Shown here in pieces: positions 1 through 5,126 of a stretch of 12,702 nt of DNA. The stretch's first letter is position 1. Each line of letters begins with the position of its first letter. The notes under the pieces are model-generated. The model made no database searches. It was not told where the DNA came from and worked only from the letters and a program-made list of their open reading frames with translations. The stretch covers positions 1 to 12,702 of the forward strand of contig JADFQH010000007.1 of NCBI GenBank assembly GCA_022561895.1. Direction: 5' to 3'. Origin of the DNA: Methanobacteriota archaeon. GTDB taxonomy: Archaea > Halobacteriota > Halobacteria > Halobacteriales > Halalkalicoccaceae. The position numbers were made by a program, and so were the translations under genes.

Positions 1-1107
1 CCCGCCTTCTTGCTCGTGATCACCGGTCTGTACGTCGGTGTCCGACTGTTCAAAACCGGCGACAGGCGGTTGATCCTCCCCGGCGCGCTCCTGTACGGGC
101 TGACGATGCTCACCCATCCAGTGTATATGGCGTATTTCGGGATCTCGTATCTCGTGCTGTTTGTGGTGTTCGATCCCACGGTTCGCGGGCTGGCCCACGG
201 TGCGGCCGTCGCCGCGGGCGGGACGATCATCGGCGCGCCGTGGTGGCTCTACGTCTCGCTGGTTCATGGTCCCGAGACGATTCTGAACGCCTCCGAGACC
301 CACGGCGGGCTCCTTGAAGCCGAGTTCGAGGAGATCATCGCTGACGTGCTACTGTTTCACAATGTGGGCTACCCTTCCGAGATGCTCATCGCCTCGTTCG
401 TTCTCATCGGCGGGGTGTACATGCTCTCGAAACGGCGGTACGCGCTGCCGATCTGGTTTCTCGTTACGACGATCGTCATCACCCAGCCCCGGTTCGCATA
501 CGTTCCGGGGGCGATGTTGATCGGGGCGGCGGTCGTCGGCGGAATCATCCCGTGGATCGCCGAAATCGCCTCCGGATCGGGCGATCGGGAACCGGTAACG
601 GTAGTCGTCCTCGTGGCGCTGGTTCTTACAACGACGTGGTTCGGGGCGCTCTACGTGACGGGCGATCCACCCGGCGAGGACAGAAACGCGATGTCCTCGT
701 ACGTCGATCACGGCGACATCGAGGCGATGGAGTGGGCCGCCGCGGAAACGCCGCCCGACGCGACGTTCGCCGTGCTCGGCGATCAGGCCGAATGGTTCCC
801 CTATGTTGCCGAGCGCACCGGGCTGACTGGTTGGTGGGGCGTCGAGTGGACCACCCCCGAGCAGTATCTCGAACAGCGGGCGCTCCACACCGATCTGACC
901 GCCTGTGATGACGCCATCTGCGTGAGCGAGACCATCGACGAGTACGATATCGATCCCGACTACGTCTACGTGCCAAACGGCGAGCACACCGTGGGATCGA
1001 ACGTCCAGACCCAAGACGAGGAGTTCGTCGCGTCGATGGACGAAAGCGAGCGCTACGAGCTCGTCTACGAGAACGAGAGCGCGCTGATCTTCGAAGTGAG
1101 CGAGTAG
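1..1107 (+). CDS. Membrane glycosyltransferase-like protein, 3' part (5' end outside window)
   Basis: The frame is open from base 1, so the gene starts before the window; 368 codons are visible. The visible protein begins with about eight hydrophobic segments, for example LLVITGLYVGVRLF, LILPGALLYGLTML, MLIASFVLIGGVYML and VTVVVLVALVLTTTWFGALY. A soluble acidic C-terminal domain of about 150 residues follows (from around base 660), with a close cysteine pair in ACDDAIC. This layout, many membrane helices then an outward-facing domain, is that of ArnT/PMT-type (GT-C fold) glycosyltransferases, which use lipid-linked sugars at the outer face of the membrane. The catalytic acidic loop expected near the N-terminus is not in view, so the enzyme class is inferred. 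The next gene, a sugar-nucleotide epimerase 44 bases downstream on the same strand, fits a surface-glycan role and probable co-transcription. It could instead be a non-catalytic membrane protein of similar topology. Confidence 0.7.
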   Translation, partial: PAFLLVITGLYVGVRLFKTGDRRLILPGALLYGLTMLTHPVYMAYFGISYLVLFVVFDPTVRGLAHGAAVAAGGTIIGAPWWLYVSLVHGPETILNASETHGGLLEAEFEEIIADVLLFHNVGYPSEMLIASFVLIGGVYMLSKRRYALPIWFLVTTIVITQPRFAYVPGAMLIGAAVVGGIIPWIAEIASGSGDREPVTVVVLVALVLTTTWFGALYVTGDPPGEDRNAMSSYVDHGDIEAMEWAAAETPPDATFAVLGDQAEWFPYVAERTGLTGWWGVEWTTPEQYLEQRALHTDLTACDDAICVSETIDEYDIDPDYVYVPNGEHTVGSNVQTQDEEFVASMDESERYELVYENESALIFEVSE

Positions 1108-1151
1108 CCCTCTTTCGGAACATCAATGGGAGACGCCGGCGCACCCGGTGT

Positions 1152-2078
1152 ATGGAGCTTACGGGAAAGCGACTGCTCGTCACCGGTGGCGCTGGCACGA
1201 TCGGCTCACACCTCACGGAACGACTGCTCGAAGACAACGAGGTTCTCGTCGCCGACGATCTCTCGAACGGCCGCCGCGAGTGGGTTCCTCATAGAGCGAC
1301 GTTCGTCGAGTGCGATCTCACGAACCCAGAGGAAGTCGAATCGGTCCTTACCGAGGAAATCGACGCCGTGATCCATCTCGCGGCAGCAAAGCTCGTCGAT
1401 ACGGACGCCCCTCGGAGACAGTTCGAGGACAACACCCAAATGACCTACAATCTGCTCGAACGCGCCCGCGAGGTCGGCGTCGATGAGTTCGTGTTCACCT
1501 CCTCCTCGACGGTGTACGGCGAAGCGCCTTCGCCGACGCCCGAGGACTACGCACCGCTCGAACCCATTAGTATCTATGGCGCGGCGAAGCTCGCGGACGA
1601 ACACCTTTTGTCCGTTTATGCCCACTCGCATGGAATGACCATCTGGAATTTTCGATTCGCCAACATCGTCGGCTCCCGGCTTCGAGGCGCGGTCGTCCCC
1701 GATTTCATCGAGAAGTTGAGATCCGATCCCGAGCAGTTAGCAATCCTTGGGGACGGCCACCAGGAAAAATCCTACATGCATATCGACGAGTGCATCGACG
1801 CGATGAAACACGTCATCGAGAACACGAGCGAGCCGATGAACACGTACAACATCGGGACGCGGACGACCACCTCTGTCACGCGGATTGCGGATATCGTCAG
1901 CGAGGAGATGGGACTCGATCCCGATTATGAGTACACTGGGGGCAAACGCGGCTGGACGGGCGACATCCCGCGCATGCGTCTCTCGATCGAGAAACTATCG
2001 GCGCTCGGCTTCACTCCCGAACTATCGAGCGACGACGCAGTAAGAAAGGCAGCCCGCGAACTGATAGAAGAGATCTAG
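1152..2078 (+). CDS. NAD-dependent epimerase/dehydratase (GalE-like extended SDR)
   Basis: This 308-residue protein is a full-length member of the extended short-chain dehydrogenase/reductase family that acts on nucleotide sugars in the cytoplasm. The Rossmann NAD site GGAGTIG lies at residues 12-18, an acidic pair DD at 35-36 is placed to bind the adenosine ribose, HLAA is at 75-78, the catalytic Ser region TSSST at 116-120 is followed by VYGE, and the catalytic Tyr-Lys pair is YGAAK at 142-146. FRFANIVG (167-174) is also typical. The family converts UDP- or dTDP-sugars by oxidation at C4; the exact substrate (UDP-Glc, UDP-GlcNAc, uronate or another) cannot be read from the sequence. The ATG at 1152 places the NAD motif at the usual distance from the N-terminus. 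It follows the glycosyltransferase-like gene by 44 bases without a clear promoter, so both are probably one transcript. Its TAG overlaps the stop codon of convergent rpsG. Confidence 0.9.
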   Translation: MELTGKRLLVTGGAGTIGSHLTERLLEDNEVLVADDLSNGRREWVPHRATFVECDLTNPEEVESVLTEEIDAVIHLAAAKLVDTDAPRRQFEDNTQMTYNLLERAREVGVDEFVFTSSSTVYGEAPSPTPEDYAPLEPISIYGAAKLADEHLLSVYAHSHGMTIWNFRFANIVGSRLRGAVVPDFIEKLRSDPEQLAILGDGHQEKSYMHIDECIDAMKHVIENTSEPMNTYNIGTRTTTSVTRIADIVSEEMGLDPDYEYTGGKRGWTGDIPRMRLSIEKLSALGFTPELSSDDAVRKAARELIEEI

Positions 2079-2689
2079 CGGGCGGCGGCGGCGACGCGCT
2101 CTTTTTCCTCTTTCTGGTTGATCGCGTAGGTCTGGACATCGTAGTCCGCAGCGCCGATGAGCTGCTGGGCAAGCGCGTCGCTTGCGTCGGTCGCGGTCTT
2201 AAATGAAGCGTTGTACGCGCCCTCGGCGAGGAATTTGAGGGATTGGTCGACACGGCGCTGTGGGCCGACATCGACCGCCTTGGGAACCGAAATCCCGCCG
2301 TATTTCAGTCGAACCGTCTCCTCTCGGGGACCGGCGTTCTCGACCGCGCGCACGAGTACCTGCACCGGGTTCTCTTCCGTTCGGTTGTTGACGGCTTCGA
2401 AGGCATCCCGGACGATCCCCAACGATTGCTGTTTCTTGCCGGTGTTTTCCTCGGTCTGCATTAGCCGGTTGATCAGGCGCTCGACGATGCTGATCTCGCT
2501 TTTCTGGAACTGCTTTCCGGCGTGACGGCCCATCGTGTGGGCGATCGGCGTCACTACGATGTAGCGTTTGGTGCTCGGATCGGCGTACTCGATCTCGCCG
2601 ATCTCCCAGCGACCGAACAGCAGCGCGTCGGTCTCGACTTCGTCGCCGCCAGCTGGCGCATCGGGTTCGGGGGCTTCGGTTTCGGACAT
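2075..2689 (-). CDS. rpsG: 30S ribosomal protein uS7
   Basis: The product is uS7 (204 residues), the primary 16S rRNA binder that nucleates assembly of the 30S head and lines the E-site/mRNA exit region. Recognisable family sequence includes GRHAGKQF, NPVQVLVRAVENAGPRE and GPQRRVDQSLKFL. The N-terminus carries an acidic, Pro/Ala-rich stretch (about residues 1-20) typical of haloarchaeal versions. The ATG (2687-2689) shares one base with the TAA of rpsL, so the two are translationally coupled in one operon. The gene ends in TAG at 2075-2077, inside a CTAG shared with the stop of the convergent epimerase gene. No elongation factor 2 gene follows, although that is the common arrangement in haloarchaea. 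Confidence 0.97.
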   Translation of the reverse strand: MSETEAPEPDAPAGGDEVETDALLFGRWEIGEIEYADPSTKRYIVVTPIAHTMGRHAGKQFQKSEISIVERLINRLMQTEENTGKKQQSLGIVRDAFEAVNNRTEENPVQVLVRAVENAGPREETVRLKYGGISVPKAVDVGPQRRVDQSLKFLAEGAYNASFKTATDASDALAQQLIGAADYDVQTYAINQKEEKERVAAAAR

Positions 2690-3117
2690 TATCGCACCGG
2701 TTTCTCCGCGTTCCCGCGGACGAGTTCGATCAGGCTCACGCCGTTTACTTTCTCGACTTTGTAGTTCACGCCACCGATGTCGCCCATCGAACGACCTTTC
2801 GCGCCGCCGATCCCGGCGATCGTGACCTCGTCGTGTTCGTCGATGAAGCTGATCGCACCGTCACCGGGACAGAAGGCGGTGACTTGATTGCCGTTTTTGA
2901 TCAGCTGGACCCGGACACACTTTCGGATCGCCGAGTTGGGCTGCTTTGCCTCGATTCCGACCTTCTCGAGAACGATCCCCCTTCCTTGGGGTGCGCCCTC
3001 GAGCGGATCGGATTTCTTCTGAAGACCGCGCACCCGGCGGGCGTACTGTGAGTCCGACCACCGATGGTTCTGGCGGTCACGCTGTAGCTTGCGCGCCGCA
3101 TACTTGCCGTTTCCCAT
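2689..3117 (-). CDS. rpsL: 30S ribosomal protein uS12
   Basis: The product is uS12 (142 residues), the decoding-centre protein of the small subunit. Diagnostic sequence includes KQPNSAIRKCVRVQLIKNG, NQVTAFCPGDG and GGVNYKVEKVNGVSL. The frame stays open for another 39 codons upstream, to 3234, but I place the start at the ATG of MGNGKYAARKL (3115-3117). This matches the archaeal uS12 N-terminus, and a TATA-like CTTAAG lies at 3145-3150, about 30 bases before this ATG, so the messenger would be nearly leaderless. The gene overlaps rpsG by one base. In most haloarchaea it directly follows nusA; here about 1.6 kb with plus-strand genes intervenes, so it must be transcribed from its own promoter. 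Confidence 0.97.
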   Translation of the reverse strand: MGNGKYAARKLQRDRQNHRWSDSQYARRVRGLQKKSDPLEGAPQGRGIVLEKVGIEAKQPNSAIRKCVRVQLIKNGNQVTAFCPGDGAISFIDEHDEVTIAGIGGAKGRSMGDIGGVNYKVEKVNGVSLIELVRGNAEKPVR

Positions 3118-3143
3118 AGTATCGATTGCTATCCGATGAAGCC

Positions 3144-3151
3144 ACTTAAGA
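3144..3151 (-). promoter_or_regulatory. TATA-type promoter of rpsL-rpsG
   Basis: CTTAAG at 3145-3150, flanked upstream on the minus strand by the A/G-rich stretch AAAAAGGCGAG, resembles a haloarchaeal BRE plus TATA box. Its centre is about 30 bases before the rpsL ATG, which would place transcription start within a few bases of the start codon and give an almost leaderless message. Function is inferred from position and sequence only. Confidence 0.5.
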
Positions 3152-3246
3152 CTCGCCTTTTTGCCCGTCAACAACGCCGACGCTTCCGTACGGCCGTCAT
3201 CGGTGCGCGTCACCGGCCCGATGGTAGCGGTCAATTAGATGGGTAG

Positions 3247-3269
3247 CATACCACACATGCCATGGTATG
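3247..3269. repeat. 7-base inverted repeat with 9-base spacer
   Basis: CATACCA (3247-3253) and TGGTATG (3263-3269) are perfect reverse complements around a 9-base spacer. The dyad lies about 25-45 bases upstream of the plus-strand TATA-like element of the PAP2 gene and about 100 bases upstream of the rpsL promoter. It could be a binding site for a dimeric regulator, but a dyad of this size can occur by chance in a region this long. Confidence 0.35.
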
Positions 3270-3292
3270 TCGTCACCCGTTATCAACGGAGA

Positions 3293-3302
3293 GGTATTTA
3301 TC
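3293..3302 (+). promoter_or_regulatory. TATA-type promoter of the PAP2 gene
   Basis: GTATTTATC at 3294-3302 is a good haloarchaeal TATA-like element, preceded by GGAGAG as a possible BRE. Transcription would start near 3324, giving a leader of roughly 130 bases before the chosen GTG start of the phosphatase gene at 3453. The ATG of a short reading frame lies at 3328, right at the predicted message end. Confidence 0.45.
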
Positions 3303-3327
3303 GCTCGGTATTCTAATAGAGACAGAG

Positions 3328-3462
3328 ATGCGTTGTGTGATCGCGCGAATCGGACATCGGGGGATGGTCGATTCGATCCGAAAGGTGACGAGAGTCCAAA
3401 GCAATGAGCGATGCGCAAGCGCGAGTGCCCAGTCAGCCGGAGGGGGGCAACTGTGGATCTAA
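3328..3462 (+). other. Short upstream reading frame in the PAP2 leader
   Basis: An ATG four or so bases after the predicted transcription start opens a 44-codon frame that closes with TAA at 3460-3462. It therefore overlaps the GTG start of the PAP2 gene at 3453 by ten bases in another frame. The peptide is basic (MRCVIARIGHRG at its start) and lacks the acidic composition of haloarchaeal proteins, so it is probably not a stable product. It could act as a coupled leader frame. I recognise no family. Confidence 0.3.
3439..3443 (+). promoter_or_regulatory. Shine-Dalgarno site that decides the PAP2 start
   Basis: GGAGG at 3439-3443, continuing as a G run to 3447, sits nine bases ahead of the GTG at 3453. 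The alternative in-frame ATG at 3411 has no such site and would add a basic 14-residue tail before the first membrane helix. This favours GTG 3453. Confidence 0.6.
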
Positions 3463-4304
3463 TCAGTGTTCTCCTGATCGTCGTCGGGGGCGTTATCCTG
3501 ATGACGATGGTGACGAGCGTTGCCGTTATCGGGGTGGACTCTCTCAGAGCCGCTCGCAAGGAGCTGCGTTACCAGCTTCGCGAATCAGGACCGTACATCG
3601 TTGGGCTGGCGGTCATCTACGGACTGAACAAGCTCGCACACGAGTTTAGCGATCCGATCGCCGCGGTAATCGGCATCGAGATCACCGATACGCTCCTCGC
3701 GATCGAGGGCGAGTTCGTCGCTGGCCTACAGGGACTGTTTCCCGATAGCGCAGTCTGGTTCTTCGCGTTCGCCTACGTCTTCGGCTTCGCGTTCCTGCTC
3801 ATCTTCCCGATCGTTGCCTATCTCTTACTGCCGACACAGCGCCATCTAAAGGAGCTGCTGGTCGCCTTCATCATCAACTACAGCGCCGGGACCGTCTTCT
3901 ATACGATGTTTATCGCATACGGGCCACGAAACGCCCTGCCGAACGTCGTTGCCCAGCCGATGTTCGATACGTTCCCGGAGATCATGGTGCTCACCTCCGC
4001 CATCAACACCAGCTCTAACGTCTTCCCGTCGCTTCACACTTCGCTCGTGATCACCGTCTTGATCTTCGCGTGGTATACCCGCGAGGAGTACCCCCGCTGG
4101 CTGAGTGTCTGTGCGTTTTTCACCATCAGCATCGTTATCTCGACGATGTATCTCGGTATTCACTGGGCGATCGATGTCGTCGCCGGAGTCATCCTCGCCG
4201 CCGCGAGTGTCTACCTTTCCCGCCGGTTCGTTGCGTGGGCTGAAAACAGAAAAGGAACCAGAAGTACACGAACTACCGGGATGGAAGCAGAAACACAGGA
4301 CTGA
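3453..4304 (+). CDS. PAP2-superfamily membrane phosphatase (Aur1-like branch)
   Basis: With the GTG start at 3453 the protein has 283 residues and about six to seven membrane helices, the first at residues 2-28. It carries phosphatidic-acid-phosphatase type 2 motifs: GPRN at 157-160 in the place of motif 1, SNVFPSLHTS at 188-197 (motif 2, His195) and TMYLGIHWAID at 231-241 (motif 3, His237 and Asp241). These residues form the phosphohistidine active site of the family, which works at the membrane surface on lipid phosphates such as isoprenyl diphosphates or phospholipids. The motif forms resemble the Aur1/PAP2_3 branch, some members of which are transferases between lipids; the substrate is unknown. 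The C-terminus is a short hydrophilic, basic then acidic tail. The gene lies opposite in direction between nusA and rpsL and appears to have its own promoter near 3297. A start at ATG 3411 is possible but less likely. Confidence 0.85.
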   Translation: MDLISVLLIVVGGVILMTMVTSVAVIGVDSLRAARKELRYQLRESGPYIVGLAVIYGLNKLAHEFSDPIAAVIGIEITDTLLAIEGEFVAGLQGLFPDSAVWFFAFAYVFGFAFLLIFPIVAYLLLPTQRHLKELLVAFIINYSAGTVFYTMFIAYGPRNALPNVVAQPMFDTFPEIMVLTSAINTSSNVFPSLHTSLVITVLIFAWYTREEYPRWLSVCAFFTISIVISTMYLGIHWAIDVVAGVILAAASVYLSRRFVAWAENRKGTRSTRTTGMEAETQD

Positions 4305-4361
4305 GCAGTTATACTGTCGGTTGTAAGTCGTTCAAGATTATCGCGCTATCGGGGGTGATGA

Positions 4362-4691
4362 GAGCCTTTCATACAGTTACAGCCGACAGGTATCATCCAC
4401 AGCGCGGATCCAACCGTTCCCGAAACCAACTTCCGGGACGATCCAGCCGCTCAGGACGAATCCACATCGGCTGATACGGAACACGGCGTCGGGGCCGTCC
4501 AACTGTTCGACGCCGAAACGTCGATTCCGATTCGTCATGGCGATCACACGGTGTTCAACTCGTCGCTCGAGGCGTTCAAACTCGCAGCAAAAACAGCAGG
4601 TTTCGAAGATCGGATCGAATACGTCGATCGTGGCGATACCGCTCGTTCGATTCAGCGTGTCGATGAGTCGGTTGCAGTAGGATCTGGATGA
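4362..4691 (+). pseudogene. Start-less coding remnant, family not recognised
   Basis: The 402 bases between the PAP2 gene and nusA contain an open plus-strand frame of 109 codons ending in TGA at 4689-4691 and bounded upstream by two adjacent TGA codons (4356-4361). It has no ATG, GTG or TTG until GTG 4551. The translation looks like a real haloarchaeal protein: it is acidic, and contains GIIHSADPTVPETNF, GVGAVQLFDAETSIPIRHGD and LEAFKLAAKTAGFEDRIEYV, the last a credible amphipathic helix and strand. I read it as the C-terminal remnant of a gene that lost its 5' end, perhaps a soluble hydrolase domain, but I cannot name a family. A 46-residue product from GTG 4551 is the alternative. It ends 15 bases before the stop codon of convergent nusA. 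The opposite-strand frame here gives an unlikely cysteine cluster and is less credible. No terminator or RNA gene is seen in the flanking bases. Confidence 0.45.
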
Positions 4692-4706
4692 ATCGGACGC
4701 CACTGC

Positions 4707-5126
4707 CTACGTCAACTGAATATCGTCGATATCGAAATGGCGTTTCACGAGCAGTCGCGCGGTCTCGATGTTCTTTCCACCTGAGCCGATCGCTACCCCT
4801 CGATCGCCGTCTGCGACCTCCACATACGCCACGAGCGTCTCGTTCTCGCTGATCGTGACGTGATAGACGGCCGCGGGCGACAGCGCGTTCGCAACGAACT
4901 CCTCGGGTCTGTCCGCGTCCTCGACGAGTTCGATATCGCGATCCAAACGCTCTTCGAGTCGCCCGATCGTCTCCCCGCCGGGGCCGATCGCTTGTGCCAT
5001 CTCCCCGATGCTGACGACGAACACGAGACGATCGTCCCCGACTACGCAGTCGATCGCGGTCGCACCGGTTTCGTCGTCGAATCGCGCGATGAACTGGCGC
5101 GCATCGTCGGAGAGGGTTCGGGCCAT
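4707..5126 (-). CDS. nusA: Archaeal NusA-like transcription factor, two KH domains
   Basis: This 139-residue protein is the short archaeal form of NusA, which has only the RNA-binding KH pair and lacks the N-terminal polymerase-binding and S1 domains of bacterial NusA. Two KH signature loops are visible: AIGPGGETI (about residues 46-54) and AIGSGGKNI (about 111-119), each with the GxxG RNA-contact turn. In archaea it is thought to act in elongation or termination, and its gene regularly follows the polymerase large-subunit genes. The ATG (5124-5126) shares one base with the TGA of rpoA'', so it is the next gene of the same operon. Downstream, where rpsL would normally come, lie convergent plus-strand sequences, so the polymerase operon probably ends here; no clear T-rich terminator was seen. 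Confidence 0.95.
   Translation of the reverse strand: MARTLSDDARQFIARFDDETGATAIDCVVGDDRLVFVVSIGEMAQAIGPGGETIGRLEERLDRDIELVEDADRPEEFVANALSPAAVYHVTISENETLVAYVEVADGDRGVAIGSGGKNIETARLLVKRHFDIDDIQLT

Larger units (their letters stand above)
3118..3452. other. Divergent intergenic region between rpsL and the PAP2 gene
   Basis: These 335 bases hold the minus-strand promoter of rpsL (near 3145-3150), a 7-base inverted repeat at 3247-3269, a plus-strand TATA-like element near 3294-3302 and the long leader of the PAP2 gene with a short reading frame (3328-3462). The rpsL frame stays open to 3234, but its upstream part reads as non-ribosomal sequence. No tRNA or other RNA gene was recognised. Confidence 0.6.

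Noticed and set aside
349..1014. Minus-strand 221-codon frame inside the glycosyltransferase-like gene
   Set aside because: His/Arg-rich shadow of the membrane protein gene, which has clear hydrophobic segments in the plus frame.
1126..1371. Alternative plus-strand frame starting at ATG 1126
   Set aside because: Ser/Arg-rich shadow frame; the overlapping frame from 1152 carries the NAD-binding motif and all family residues.
3118..3234. 39-residue N-terminal extension of uS12
   Set aside because: The frame is open, but the extension contains the promoter-like element, does not match uS12, and the known N-terminus MGNGKYAARK begins at 3117.
4302..4330. Possible terminator hairpin CAGT-TAT-ACTG after the PAP2 gene
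   Set aside because: The stem is only four base pairs and no T-run follows; not distinguishable from chance.
4377..4703. Minus-strand 108-codon frame between nusA and the PAP2 gene
   Set aside because: Its product has a CCFCCEF cluster and an un-acidic, Arg-rich composition unlike haloarchaeal proteins, while the plus-strand frame over the same bases looks protein-like.
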